A stretch of DNA of 49,004 nt from NCBI GenBank assembly GCA_039973685.1, contig JBDWKL010000029.1:1-49004 (forward strand), read 5' to 3'. The position numbers were made by a program, and so were the translations under genes. This DNA comes from Hyphomicrobiales bacterium. Lineage in GTDB: Bacteria; Pseudomonadota; Alphaproteobacteria; Rhizobiales; JACESI01. Positions 25,306-34,064 of the stretch are shown in pieces (within the stretch, counting starts at the first letter, position 1; each line of letters begins with the position of its first letter). Below the pieces are notes generated by a model, which saw nothing but the letters and a program-made list of their open reading frames with translations, did no database searches and was not told the DNA's origin.

Positions 25306-26541
25306 ATGGAAAACAACAATACAGACGTTCGCCCAATTCCTCGGATTTCACTGCAAGCTTTTTGCGAAAACGATCAAGTGTTGGCTTCGCTTAATGAGTT
25401 CGCGAATGATCGCCGTATGTCTCGTGCTCACGTAAAAATTCATAATGGTGGCACTAAAGCAGCTATTGAATTTTATGAGAGCGCGCCTACGCCGAATGTG
25501 ATTATTGTGGAAAGCTCTTTGCTTGGCGAGGAGTTGGTCAATGAACTCAACCTCCTTGCGAACGTATGCGATGCGGACACGCGAGTGATCGTAATTGGTC
25601 AAAAGAACGATGTGGAACTATATCGCCGCCTCATTCGCTTCGGTGTCTCAGAATATATGGTAGCACCGGTTGCTCCTATGGATTTGATCGCAACCATTGG
25701 TGAGATGTTTGTCGCACCAGACGCGGACCCGCTTGGACGTTCAATCGTTTTCATTGGCGCTAAAGGTGGCACTGGTTCTTCGACTGTTGCTCAGAATATG
25801 GCTTGGTCTATTTCTGAATTGTTTGAAGATGAAGTCATCATTGGTGACTTCGATTTGGCGGGCGGAACGGTTGGTTTGAATTTCAATCAAGACCCAACGC
25901 AAGGCATCGCTGAGGCGCTCTTTTCCAACGAAAAATTGGATGATATTTACTTAGATCGCTTGCTTGCAAAATGCACAGATCACTTGAACCTGCTCACAGC
26001 ACCTGCAGCACTCGACCGAACTTATCAGTTTGGTAGTTCAGAGGTGGATCAACTTATTGAGGTTGCTCAAAAGTCTGTACCATTCTTCGTTGCAGATTTG
26101 CCGTGTCAGTGGGCTGATTGGACTGAGAAAACTTTGGTTTCAGCGGATGAAGTTGTCATAACAGCAACGCCTGATCTGGCAGGTCTTCGTAACGCAAAGA
26201 ACCTATATGATTTATTGGTTCAAAAACGCTCGAACGACCCGAAACCACACATTGTTCTAAACCAAGTTGGCCGCAGTAAAGAGACCGAGATCAAAGCGGA
26301 TGCTTTCGAAGATGCGTTGGATACTGAAATCGCAATTTCGATTCCATTCGATCCAGGCCTGTTTGGTATGGCGATGAATAATGGCCAGATGCTTGGTGAA
26401 AGCAGCGCTAAGTCTCCTATTGTTCAGCAGTTCAAATCAATGGCAGCCAGTCTCACCGGGCGAGGTGAAACTAAGGTAGCCGATCGTAAAAAACCAATGC
26501 TCCCATTCCTCGATAAGTTGCGCCAAAAGAAAGCATCTTAA
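25306..26541 (+). CDS. cpaE: Tad pilus localisation ATPase CpaE (TadZ)
   Basis: A 411-residue cytoplasmic MinD/ParA-like protein that places the Tad machine at the pole. Residues 1-135 form an atypical receiver-like domain (NVIIVESSLLGEELVNELN and the following DTRVIVIGQKNDVELYRRLI). The ATPase domain follows with the CpaE-type deviant Walker A GAKGGTGSST (151-160), Walker A' GDFDLAGGTVGLNF and a Walker B-like PFFVADLPCQW. The standard Lys/Thr of GKT is replaced by Ser-Ser, which is normal for this family and predicts slow or absent ATP hydrolysis. It starts 12 bases after the cpaD stop. Confidence 0.93.
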   Translation: MENNNTDVRPIPRISLQAFCENDQVLASLNEFANDRRMSRAHVKIHNGGTKAAIEFYESAPTPNVIIVESSLLGEELVNELNLLANVCDADTRVIVIGQKNDVELYRRLIRFGVSEYMVAPVAPMDLIATIGEMFVAPDADPLGRSIVFIGAKGGTGSSTVAQNMAWSISELFEDEVIIGDFDLAGGTVGLNFNQDPTQGIAEALFSNEKLDDIYLDRLLAKCTDHLNLLTAPAALDRTYQFGSSEVDQLIEVAQKSVPFFVADLPCQWADWTEKTLVSADEVVITATPDLAGLRNAKNLYDLLVQKRSNDPKPHIVLNQVGRSKETEIKADAFEDALDTEIAISIPFDPGLFGMAMNNGQMLGESSAKSPIVQQFKSMAASLTGRGETKVADRKKPMLPFLDKLRQKKAS

Positions 26542-26582
26542 GTAGCGGTATTAGAGTTTAAGCAGGGTAAAAAGGCATAGCA

Positions 26583-28052
26583 ATGTTTGGTAAACGTCCC
26601 ACAGGTGGAACAGGTGGCCAAGGTGCTTCTGTAAAAGAAGCGCCACAGCCAGCTTTGGAACAAAGTGAAGCAATTGCGGCACCCGTAAAGGTTGAAGCGT
26701 CGCCTCCGATGAAAATTGAACAGGCACCTCCTGTCCAACAAACGGAAGCACGCGATCACGACGAAGATTATTACGACATCAAGACATCGGTATTTGCTGC
26801 GTTAATCGATACGATCGATCTATCACAACTCGCATTGCTTGACCCACAAACGGCGCGCGAAGAAATTCGTGATATCGTCAACGACATTATTGCTTTGAAA
26901 AATCTCGCTTTGTCGATTTCAAAGCAAGAAAACCTACTCGATGATATTTGTAACGATGTGCTTGGCTATGGCCCGCTTGAGCCGCTTTTGGCCCGGGATG
27001 ATATCGCTGATATTATGGTCAATGGCGCCAATGCGACCTTTATTGAGGTGAACGGTAAAGTTCAAAAAACCGGCTTTAAATTCCGCGATAATTCGCAATT
27101 GATGAATATTTGCCAACGCATTGTGAGCCAAGTTGGCCGCCGTGTTGATGAAGCAAGTCCAATATGTGATGCGCGCTTGCCTGATGGCTCGCGTGTTAAC
27201 GTGATTGCACCGCCATTGGCTCTTGATGGCGCGTCACTTACCATTCGTAAGTTTAAGAAAGACAAGCTAACCCTCGACCAGCTAGAATCTTTCGGTTCGA
27301 TCTCGCCTGAAGGTGCTGAGATCTTGAAGATTATTGGCCGCGTTCGCTGTAACGTCGTGATCTCGGGCGGTACTGGTTCAGGCAAAACAACACTGCTTAA
27401 CTGTTTAACCCGTTATATCGATACCGATGAACGCATCATTACCTGCGAAGATTCGGCCGAATTACAACTTCAGCAGCCTCACGTCGTGCGTCTTGAAACG
27501 CGCCCACCAAACCTTGAAGGCGAAGGCGAAATCACCATGCGTGATCTTGTCAAAAACTGTCTTCGTATGCGTCCAGAACGTATTATCGTTGGTGAGGTTC
27601 GTGGACCAGAAGTATTCGATTTGTTGCAAGCGATGAACACGGGCCACGATGGTTCAATGGGTACGATCCACTCCAACTCACCACGTGAGTGTCTTGCTCG
27701 TATGGAAGCGATGATCGCTATGGGTGGGTACACTTTGCCAGCTCGTACCGTTCGTGAAATGATCTCAGGATCAGTTGATATTGTTGTTCAAGCTTCACGC
27801 CTTCGCGACGGTTCCCGTCGTATCACCCACATTACTGAAGTGATCGGTATGGAGGGTGACATTATTACGACGCAAGATTTGTTCGTCTACGATATGCAGG
27901 GCGAAGATGCAGATGGCAAAATCTTGGGTAAGCACCGCTCTACAGGTATCGGTCAACCTCATTTCTGGGATCGTGCCCGCTATTACAATGAAGAAGAACG
28001 GCTTGGTCGTGCATTGGATGCATCGAATATGGAAGATGAGAACTCATTTTAA
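26583..28052 (+). CDS. cpaF: Tad pilus ATPase CpaF (TadA)
   Basis: A 489-residue hexameric secretion ATPase that powers both extension and retraction of Tad pili. A Pro/Glu-rich flexible N-terminus (about 1-60) precedes the N-terminal domain and the VirB11/GspE core: Walker [10 protein letters not shown] at 262-270, acidic box [20 protein letters not shown], Walker [16 protein letters not shown] and the histidine box [17 protein letters not shown]. The start at ATG 26583 has AAGG nearby. It forms one run of genes with cpaE, tadB and tadC. Confidence 0.95.
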   Translation: MFGKRPTGGTGGQGASVKEAPQPALEQSEAIAAPVKVEASPPMKIEQAPPVQQTEARDHDEDYYDIKTSVFAALIDTIDLSQLALLDPQTAREEIRDIVNDIIALKNLALSISKQENLLDDICNDVLGYGPLEPLLARDDIADIMVNGANATFIEVNGKVQKTGFKFRDNSQLMNICQRIVSQVGRRVDEASPICDARLPDGSRVNVIAPPLALDGASLTIRKFKKDKLTLDQLESFGSISPEGAEILKIIGRVRCNVVISGGTGSGKTTLLNCLTRYIDTDERIITCEDSAELQLQQPHVVRLETRPPNLEGEGEITMRDLVKNCLRMRPERIIVGEVRGPEVFDLLQAMNTGHDGSMGTIHSNSPRECLARMEAMIAMGGYTLPARTVREMISGSVDIVVQASRLRDGSRRITHITEVIGMEGDIITTQDLFVYDMQGEDADGKILGKHRSTGIGQPHFWDRARYYNEEERLGRALDASNMEDENSF

Positions 28053-28126
28053 CGAATGGATTCACACTAAAATAGCAAAACACCCCTATGAATTTGGGGA
28101 ATAGTAAATGAAGTGAGGATACTGGT

Positions 28127-29128
28127 TTGTTTGGTATACCGTTGAATGTGTTAATTATCGCAGCGCTTGTTGCTTTATGCGCAATGTTGTTAGCCGTCGC
28201 CTTCTTGCTTCCCAAGCTCGATTCAGAAAAACGTACAGATGCACGACTTAAAGGTATCAAGCAGGTAGGTGCAGGACGCGCGGCTAAAATATCAGAGCGC
28301 AGTCGCCAAGGTGATCAAGCAAAACGCCGAAAAAACATTCAAGAAACACTTGAAGAAATTGATCAAAAAAGCAGCAATAGTCAAAAAGTATCGCTCGCAT
28401 TGAGACTGCGACGCGCAGGTTTGAAAATATCAAAGGTAACGTTCATCGTATTGTCGGTCGTCACTGGTATGATCTTTGCTCTCGTTGGCTTCATCGTTAA
28501 AGTTCCTCTGCTTATGATTGGTTTATTATTCATCGTCGGCGCCTTAGGCTTGCCTCGTTTTATCCTTTCAGTCCTCGCAAAACGCCGAATGACAGCTTTT
28601 GTTAATGAACTTCCTGACGCGGTCGACATGGTTGTGCGCGGCATCAAAGCAGGTTTGCCCCTCAACGACGGATTGAAAATGGTTGCAGGTGAGGCGAAAG
28701 AACCTCTCGCGTCCGAGTTCCGTAACGTTGTTGAAACGCAGCAGCTCGGTGTTCCAATGGCTGATGCGATACAAAAAATCAGTGAGAATTTGCCAATGCC
28801 AGAGACTAATTTCTTGGCGACGGTCATCTCTATTCAGCAGACATCTGGTGGTTCTTTGTCTGAAGCACTCGGCAATCTTTCAAAAATTCTACGTGAGCGT
28901 AAGAAGATGAAAGCGAAGATCAAAGCGATCAGTTCTGAAGCTAAGGCGTCTGCCGGTATTATTGGTTCACTGCCAATTGTTGTTGGCACTATCGTTTATA
29001 TCATTAGCCCAGACTACATTGGTCGTTTGTTTGAAAGTTCCACCGGGCACCTCATCTTGGGCATTGGTTTCATGATGATGTTCACCGGCAGTATGGTCAT
29101 GCGTAAAATGATCAACTTTGAAATTTAA
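28127..29128 (+). CDS. tadB: Tad pilus platform protein TadB
   Basis: A 333-residue inner-membrane platform protein of the GspF/T2SSF superfamily. There is an N-terminal membrane helix (IPLNVLIIAALVALCAMLLA), a cytoplasmic linker, two helices near residues 105-145, the T2SSF helical domain (ELPDAVDMVVRGIKAGLPLNDGLKMVAGEA and ATVISIQQTSGGSLSEALGNLSKILRERKKM), and terminal helices. The start is TTG with GAGG eight bases upstream; no ATG start in frame fits. It pairs with TadC to form the base on which CpaF acts. Confidence 0.93.
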   Translation: MFGIPLNVLIIAALVALCAMLLAVAFLLPKLDSEKRTDARLKGIKQVGAGRAAKISERSRQGDQAKRRKNIQETLEEIDQKSSNSQKVSLALRLRRAGLKISKVTFIVLSVVTGMIFALVGFIVKVPLLMIGLLFIVGALGLPRFILSVLAKRRMTAFVNELPDAVDMVVRGIKAGLPLNDGLKMVAGEAKEPLASEFRNVVETQQLGVPMADAIQKISENLPMPETNFLATVISIQQTSGGSLSEALGNLSKILRERKKMKAKIKAISSEAKASAGIIGSLPIVVGTIVYIISPDYIGRLFESSTGHLILGIGFMMMFTGSMVMRKMINFEI

Positions 29129-29149
29129 TGGTTTGGGGATTGTAAGAAT

Positions 29150-30160
29150 ATGGCAGATATAATTACGACAATCGCAGAAGGCATAAGCAACCCGCAGACC
29201 CTTATCGCGGTTGGAGCGGCTGTGGGAACCTTTGCAACCGTTGTCGGTTTGAGTCGTCCTCTTTTTGCTCGTGACCAATTGAAATCTCGTATGAAGTCAG
29301 TCTCGCTTGAACGGGACCGTATCCGTGAGAGAGAGCGTTCGCGCTTGGTCAAAGGTAAAGATGATAACAACAATTCGCTTCGTCAAGCAGAAGGCAAACG
29401 TCAAACTTTGATGCGTACCATTGTCAGTAAGTTCAATTTGCGTAAAGCGTTGGATGATGGCTCCCTAGCGAATAAACTTGCTATGGCTGGTTTCCGCGGT
29501 CCAAGACCATCGAACATTTTCTTGTTTGCGCGTTTTGTGCTTCCTTTCGCCTTTATGGTTGTTGCGGCGATCTATATTTTCAGTCTCGGTCTGTTGGCAG
29601 ATCAAGTGCTCACCATTCGCCTTGGCGCTTGTCTCGGCGTTGGTTATATTGGTTTTATTTTTCCAAACATCATATTGAAAAATAAAACCGTTAAACGGCA
29701 GCAATCAATACAAAGAGCCTTTCCAGATGCACTAGACCTTATGCTCATCTGTGTGGAATCGGGTATGTCTGTTGAAGCCTCCTTTAAGCGGGTTGCTAAA
29801 GAAATTGGTTCACAATCACCGCCACTTGCTGAAGAATTGGCCCTAACAACGGCTGAGCTTTCATTCCTTCAGGTGAGAACCAAAGCCTATGATAATCTTG
29901 CCGCGCGTACTGGCCTTGACGGCGTTAAGGCGTGTACTTTGGCGCTTACTCAGGCAGAGAAATTTGGTACGCCTGTTGGTTCTGCTTTACGTGTTATGGC
30001 GCAAGAAAATCGCGACATGCGTATGAATAAAGCGGAGGAAAAAGCAGCATCACTTCCACCAAAACTAACGGTGCCGATGATCTTGTTCTTCTTGCCAGTC
30101 TTGTTCCTGATTATTATTTCGCCAGCAATTATGCAGCTTTTCGAGGCTGGTGTCTTTTAA
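29150..30160 (+). CDS. tadC: Tad pilus platform protein TadC
   Basis: A 336-residue paralogue of TadB in the T2SSF superfamily. An N-terminal membrane helix (LIAVGAAVGTFATVVGLSRP) is followed by a basic cytoplasmic linker rich in Arg (RERERSRLVKGKD), two central helices, the T2SSF domain (FPDALDLMLICVESGMSVEASFKRVA and TKAYDNLAARTGLDGVKACTL) and a hydrophobic C-terminus (ILFFLPVLFLIIISPAIMQLF). It ends the + strand Tad operon with a strong terminator 40 bases downstream. No TadE, TadF or TadG pseudopilin genes follow, so minor pilins must be encoded elsewhere. Confidence 0.93.
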   Translation: MADIITTIAEGISNPQTLIAVGAAVGTFATVVGLSRPLFARDQLKSRMKSVSLERDRIRERERSRLVKGKDDNNNSLRQAEGKRQTLMRTIVSKFNLRKALDDGSLANKLAMAGFRGPRPSNIFLFARFVLPFAFMVVAAIYIFSLGLLADQVLTIRLGACLGVGYIGFIFPNIILKNKTVKRQQSIQRAFPDALDLMLICVESGMSVEASFKRVAKEIGSQSPPLAEELALTTAELSFLQVRTKAYDNLAARTGLDGVKACTLALTQAEKFGTPVGSALRVMAQENRDMRMNKAEEKAASLPPKLTVPMILFFLPVLFLIIISPAIMQLFEAGVF

Positions 30161-30196
30161 GAAGCGTCCCGGTTTTACTCGGCTCTTCGAACACAG

Positions 30197-30229
30197 AAAA
30201 TGCAGCGCCAAGGCGCTGCATTTTTTTTA
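30197..30229 (+). terminator. Terminator of the Tad operon
   Basis: AAAATGCAGCGCC and GGCGCTGCATTTTTTTT form a near-perfect stem with an AA loop. An A-run on the left means it may also serve tadD coming from the other side. Confidence 0.9.
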
Positions 30230-30265
30230 TTTCAATTCATTGAATAAACGAGAGGTTTTGAAAGC

Positions 30266-31075
30266 TTAGCTTTCTGTCTTACCTTCTTCCTTCAGCTTGT
30301 CCCATGTATTTTGCTGGGTCAAAAGCGAACGAAGATAAGCGATATTTGCCGCGGCTTGTTGCGGTGGAAGGTCAGAACGAGCGATCTGCTCGGCTTCTTC
30401 AAAGCGACCTTGAAGTCCAACAACCAGTGATAGGTTTTGTCTGACGCGACCATCTGCTTTAGGCTGCTTCAACGCTTGGCGTAGATAAGTTTCAGCAGAT
30501 TTTAGGTCGCCCGTTAAGACATAAGACATACCAAGATTGCTTAAAACAGAAGGTTGGTTGCTGGAAATGGTAAGCGCATATTGATAGCGATTTCTCGCAT
30601 TTTGATGCTGACCGGTTTGGTCATAAATTGCACCTTCAGCAGAAACCAAACGCCAGTCTGGTAGATCTGGACGTTGCGCCGATTGGATAACATTGAGCGC
30701 GCTTTCTAAATCACCCTGTGCTGCGAGTGCTTTGCCGTAGGCTGCTTGCACGCCGGTGTCTTCGGTGTGGATTGTTGAAGCCTGTTGCAACACAGCGACC
30801 GCTTGAGTTGATTTGCCCGATCTGCGAAGAGCGGAGGCAAAATTCAATGCAGCCGTGCGGTCTGATGGAGATTTCTCATATTTCTTGCCCCAAAAATCAA
30901 CCGCGGCAAGCGCATCTTGATGAGTTACTGCTCGCACGGAGCTTGCAGATTTTGGGTTGCTAGAACAACCAGCAAGAACAATTGCTGTTGCAAGAGGTAG
31001 CCAAGCAACACCGCGCAGGAGCTTTTTACCTGTGGTGTTTTTAGGTGCTTTGAGATTTGATATCGAATTTGCCAT
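30266..31075 (-). CDS. tadD: Tad pilus TPR lipoprotein TadD
   Basis: A 269-residue outer-membrane lipoprotein with tetratricopeptide repeats. The lipobox VLAGC has Cys at residue 37, after a basic and hydrophobic signal (KLLRGVAWLPLATAIVLAGC). About five TPR-like helical pairs follow (for example AALNFASALRRSGKSTQAVAVLQQA, QHQNARNRYQYALTISSNQPSVLSNLGMSYVLTGDLKSAETYLRQALK). The frame extends to 31114; ATG 31075 with an upstream GGATGG is preferred, ATG 31084 is possible. TadD is needed for Tad secretin assembly in other species. It is encoded on the opposite strand, convergent with tadC and divergent from the aminopeptidase gene, so it has its own promoter. Confidence 0.88.
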   Translation of the reverse strand: MANSISNLKAPKNTTGKKLLRGVAWLPLATAIVLAGCSSNPKSASSVRAVTHQDALAAVDFWGKKYEKSPSDRTAALNFASALRRSGKSTQAVAVLQQASTIHTEDTGVQAAYGKALAAQGDLESALNVIQSAQRPDLPDWRLVSAEGAIYDQTGQHQNARNRYQYALTISSNQPSVLSNLGMSYVLTGDLKSAETYLRQALKQPKADGRVRQNLSLVVGLQGRFEEAEQIARSDLPPQQAAANIAYLRSLLTQQNTWDKLKEEGKTES

Positions 31076-31136
31076 AATGACCATCCGGATTTTGAGCGCG
31101 GATTGAGTGCGCAATTTGGTTGTCTATTCGTAAAGC

Positions 31137-31159
31137 GTTAACCCTAATCATTGGTTAAC
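31137..31159. promoter_or_regulatory. Perfect inverted repeat in the tadD/aminopeptidase divergent region
   Basis: GTTAACC (31137-31143) and GGTTAAC (31153-31159) form a perfect 7-bp inverted repeat with a 9-bp AT-rich spacer. It lies 62 bp from the tadD start and 73 bp from the aminopeptidase start, where an operator controlling both could sit. Each arm carries a TTAAC/GTTAA half-site of the type recognised by CtrA, but the spacing is not the CtrA consensus. Confidence 0.4.
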
Positions 31160-31232
31160 ATTCCCGTCTTCAACGTTTAAATTGGCACAAATGAGTCGTG
31201 TTATTTTTGAATGATTGAGAAATGGATATCTA

Positions 31233-32609
31233 ATGAGTGTTGAGCTGATTGCTGCAACTGATGCAGACGCGTCGATTGAAATTCATGTGCTTGCTGCACA
31301 AGACGGAGCGCTTGATGCACTCGAAGAGGCAGAGCGTGCTTGGGCAATAAGCAATGGCTTTGCAGCGAAGGCTGGTGAAGTTTGCTTGTTGCCTGGCAAA
31401 GATGGAACCTTGAAAAAGGTTTTGTTTGGTGCCCCTAAACAAAGCTCAGAGCGGAGCGAACTTGCCTATGGCGTGTTGGCGGCGAAACTCCCATCGGGCA
31501 CTTACCATTTTGACAAGCCTCATAGAAATGAAGCGCTTGTAGCTCTTGCCTTTTGTCTTCATGGGTACGAATTTTCTCGTTACAAAGAAAAGGCGAGCGG
31601 CAAAGAAATCAAACTTGTTGTTGAAGACAGCCAAGCCTTGGAAGAAGCGCTTCGTCTAAGTGAGGCACACCTACTTGCGCGCGATCTCATCAATACACCT
31701 GCTAATGATATGGGACCGCTTGAGCTTTCTAACGCAGTTAAAGCTGTTGCCGATGACTACGGTGCTTCTTTCAAAGAGACAGTCGGCGATAAGCTTCTTG
31801 ATGAGAATTTTCCGCTCATCCATGCGGTCGGTCGTGCAAGTGATAGCGAACCAAGATTGATTGATATGACATGGGGCGATGAAGCCCACCCGAAAGTCAC
31901 ACTGGTTGGCAAGGGCGTGATTTTTGATACGGGTGGCTTGAACATCAAAACTGGTAATTTCATGACCTTGATGAAGAAGGACATGGGGGGAGCTGCAAAT
32001 GTTTTGGCGCTGGCAAAAATGATTATGGATGCGAAATTGCCGGTCCGCTTGCGGTTGCTCATTCCAGCTGTCGAAAACGCCATATCTGGGAATGCGTTCA
32101 GACCCGGTGATATTCTACCTTCACGACTTGGCTTGAGTGTTGAAATTACCAATACAGACGCTGAGGGCCGTTTGGTTCTCGCAGATGCTTTGGCCTTAGC
32201 TGATGAAGAAGAGCCGGATATTCTAATCGATATGGCGACATTAACAGGCGCTGCTCGTGTTGCCCTTGGCCCCGATTTGCCACCCTTCTACACCCACGAT
32301 GAAGCCTTTGCAGATGAGCTCAAAGTGCGGGCTAAAGATATGGCTGATCCACTTTGGCATATGCCACTTTGGGCGCCTTATCAGTCCATGCTGGATACGC
32401 CAATTGCGGATGTAAACCATGCCCCAGGTGGCGGTTTTGCAGGCTCCATTACGGCAGCACTCTTCTTAGAGCGATTTGTCAAAAAGGCCGCGACGTGGGC
32501 GCATTTTGATGTTTATGGTTGGACACCAACTGCTAAGCCAGCGCGGCCTAAAGGCGGGGAAGCACAAGCCATTCGTGCGATTTACGGCCTGTTAAAAGCG
32601 CGTTTTTAA
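31233..32609 (+). CDS. Leucyl aminopeptidase family protein (M17)
   Basis: A 458-residue cytoplasmic M17 aminopeptidase with two catalytic metal ions that removes N-terminal residues from peptides. The catalytic C-terminal domain shows LVGKGVIFDTGGLNIK (metal-binding Lys227 and Asp232), KKDMGGAANVL, and the signature NTDAEGRLVLADAL at 307-320 with Arg313. The N-terminal domain (1-150) is the usual divergent M17 lobe. ATG 31233, with GGAT about eight bases upstream, is preferred over an in-frame TTG at 31215. It heads a + strand group with a MarR-like regulator and an NlpC/P60 hydrolase; the aminopeptidase-NlpC/P60 pairing is common in Hyphomicrobiales. Confidence 0.93.
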   Translation: MSVELIAATDADASIEIHVLAAQDGALDALEEAERAWAISNGFAAKAGEVCLLPGKDGTLKKVLFGAPKQSSERSELAYGVLAAKLPSGTYHFDKPHRNEALVALAFCLHGYEFSRYKEKASGKEIKLVVEDSQALEEALRLSEAHLLARDLINTPANDMGPLELSNAVKAVADDYGASFKETVGDKLLDENFPLIHAVGRASDSEPRLIDMTWGDEAHPKVTLVGKGVIFDTGGLNIKTGNFMTLMKKDMGGAANVLALAKMIMDAKLPVRLRLLIPAVENAISGNAFRPGDILPSRLGLSVEITNTDAEGRLVLADALALADEEEPDILIDMATLTGAARVALGPDLPPFYTHDEAFADELKVRAKDMADPLWHMPLWAPYQSMLDTPIADVNHAPGGGFAGSITAALFLERFVKKAATWAHFDVYGWTPTAKPARPKGGEAQAIRAIYGLLKARF

Positions 32610-32700
32610 CCCTGATTTGCAACGTTTTTCCTGCAATCTTGAAAAGCACTATGGCTCTGTTTAAATTAAAACGGTTCCGTAATGAAGAAGGGTTGTACTG

Positions 32701-33051
32701 TTGGCGATCAATTTGCGTGCAAGTCAAGCATTGAGTTTATGGCGCGAGGTCAACCTTGATCTCGTCCATAATGACGATATTGATTTGTCCTACCGTCAAA
32801 TCACCATCCTGCTAACGATCTACCTTGAACAGCCACCGCACACCGTGCGCGGCTTGGCAAAACAGCTAAACGTCACAAAGCCAGTAATCACCCGTGCCTT
32901 GGATACTATGGGTAAGCGGGGACTTGTTTCGCGAGTGCGCGATGAGGATGACAAACGAAATGTTATCATTCAGCGTACCGTAGAGGGCGCCCTCTATGTC
33001 GAAATGCTGGGAGATGCTATACAAAATAGGGCACGTTTACTTCCTATTTAA
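32701..33051 (+). CDS. MarR-type winged-helix regulator (short)
   Basis: A 116-residue DNA-binding protein. The MarR winged-helix core is clear: YRQITILLTIYLEQPPHTVRGLAKQL, then the recognition region NVTKPVITRALDTMGKRGLVSR and the wing VRDEDDKRNVIIQRTVEGALYVEML. The family is normally about 140-150 residues; here the C-terminal dimerisation helix is short and the protein stops at QNRARLLPI. The start is TTG with AAGGG about ten bases upstream; no in-frame ATG is available. It lies between the aminopeptidase and NlpC/P60 genes, 91 and 46 bp from them, and might be co-transcribed with both. Effector unknown. Confidence 0.85.
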   Translation: MAINLRASQALSLWREVNLDLVHNDDIDLSYRQITILLTIYLEQPPHTVRGLAKQLNVTKPVITRALDTMGKRGLVSRVRDEDDKRNVIIQRTVEGALYVEMLGDAIQNRARLLPI

Positions 33052-33097
33052 TATAATAAGCGATGCTGCAGTAGCAATTTGGCAAAAGGGCAGCAAT

Positions 33098-34048
33098 ATG
33101 GACGATCGTTATCTAAATATTCCAAGTGAACTCTCGGATGATATGCGTTTGACGCCAATCCGCGAAGGTGTTGCTGCTGAAAGACTTCAAGGCATCGTTC
33201 AAGCAGAACGTTTTGCAGAAGGAAAAAACCTTCATATCACCGCACCCGTTTGTGTGTTGAAACGTGAACCCGATGATGGCGCTGCTATTGATAGCCAGTT
33301 GCTTTACGGTGAGCGTTTTGTTGCTTATGGCGAGAGAGGCCAGTGGCTTTGGGGGCAAGCTCCTCGTGATCATTATGTTGGCTGGATTCGTAAAAATGTA
33401 GTGGCCGAGGGCCATTTGGATGCGACCCATCAGGTTATGTCTCGCGGAACATTTGTGTACTCAGAAGCAGATATGAAATCTCAACCTGTGATGAAAATTC
33501 CAATGGCATCACGTTTGGTTGTAACTGATCGCGTTAACGTGCGGGATACAGACTATCTGAAAACAGACCGTGGCTGGTTGATCAAAAAACATGTCCGCCC
33601 TTTGTCAAAAAGTGCGCGTGACTTTGTGATGGTCGGAGAAAGCATGCTTGGCATGACCTATCTGTGGGCGGGTCGTTCGACATTTGGGCTTGATTGTTCA
33701 GGCCTTGTCCAACTGGCGATGCAAATGGCTGGTATTGCTGTTTTCCGTGACACAGACATGCAGGAAGCATCCATCGGTGAGGCCGTTGAGCTTGCACCGG
33801 ATCTTTCGGGTCTTAAGAGAGGCGATCTCATCTTTTGGCCAGGTCATGTTGGCATGATGCGTGATAGCGAAAATATACTTCACGCCAATGGCCACACGAT
33901 GACAGTTTTCGCTGAACCTTTGGAAAATGCTGTTAAGCGGATCTCTTATCTTTATGGCACTCCGCGTTCTGTTCGCAGACCATTTGCTTTGACAGGCCAA
34001 GTGTCTAATCCGGCTGAAGGTGCTGCACCAATCGCGCAAGCAAGCTAA
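33098..34048 (+). CDS. NlpC/P60 family cysteine peptidase with SH3b domains
   Basis: A 316-residue C40 peptidase likely to cut peptidoglycan stem peptides. Two SH3b-like regions (about residues 45-105 and 110-170) precede the NlpC/P60 domain (about 173-290) with catalytic Cys200 in GLDCSGLVQLAMQMAG, His250 in RGDLIFWPGHVGMM and His262 in ILHANGH. No signal peptide is seen, so it may work on recycled or cytosolic muropeptides or be exported in another way. The open frame reaches back to 32996, but ATG 33098 has AAAGGG ten bases upstream. Convergent with yejF only 16 bp away, without a clear terminator. Confidence 0.92.
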   Translation: MDDRYLNIPSELSDDMRLTPIREGVAAERLQGIVQAERFAEGKNLHITAPVCVLKREPDDGAAIDSQLLYGERFVAYGERGQWLWGQAPRDHYVGWIRKNVVAEGHLDATHQVMSRGTFVYSEADMKSQPVMKIPMASRLVVTDRVNVRDTDYLKTDRGWLIKKHVRPLSKSARDFVMVGESMLGMTYLWAGRSTFGLDCSGLVQLAMQMAGIAVFRDTDMQEASIGEAVELAPDLSGLKRGDLIFWPGHVGMMRDSENILHANGHTMTVFAEPLENAVKRISYLYGTPRSVRRPFALTGQVSNPAEGAAPIAQAS

Positions 34049-34064
34049 CATTTAAAAGCTAATA

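Noticed and set aside
25756-25785. CpaE Walker A reads GAKGGTGSST, without the usual GKT, suggesting a dead ATPase.
   Set aside because: CpaE/TadZ proteins normally have this deviant sequence; nothing unusual for the family.
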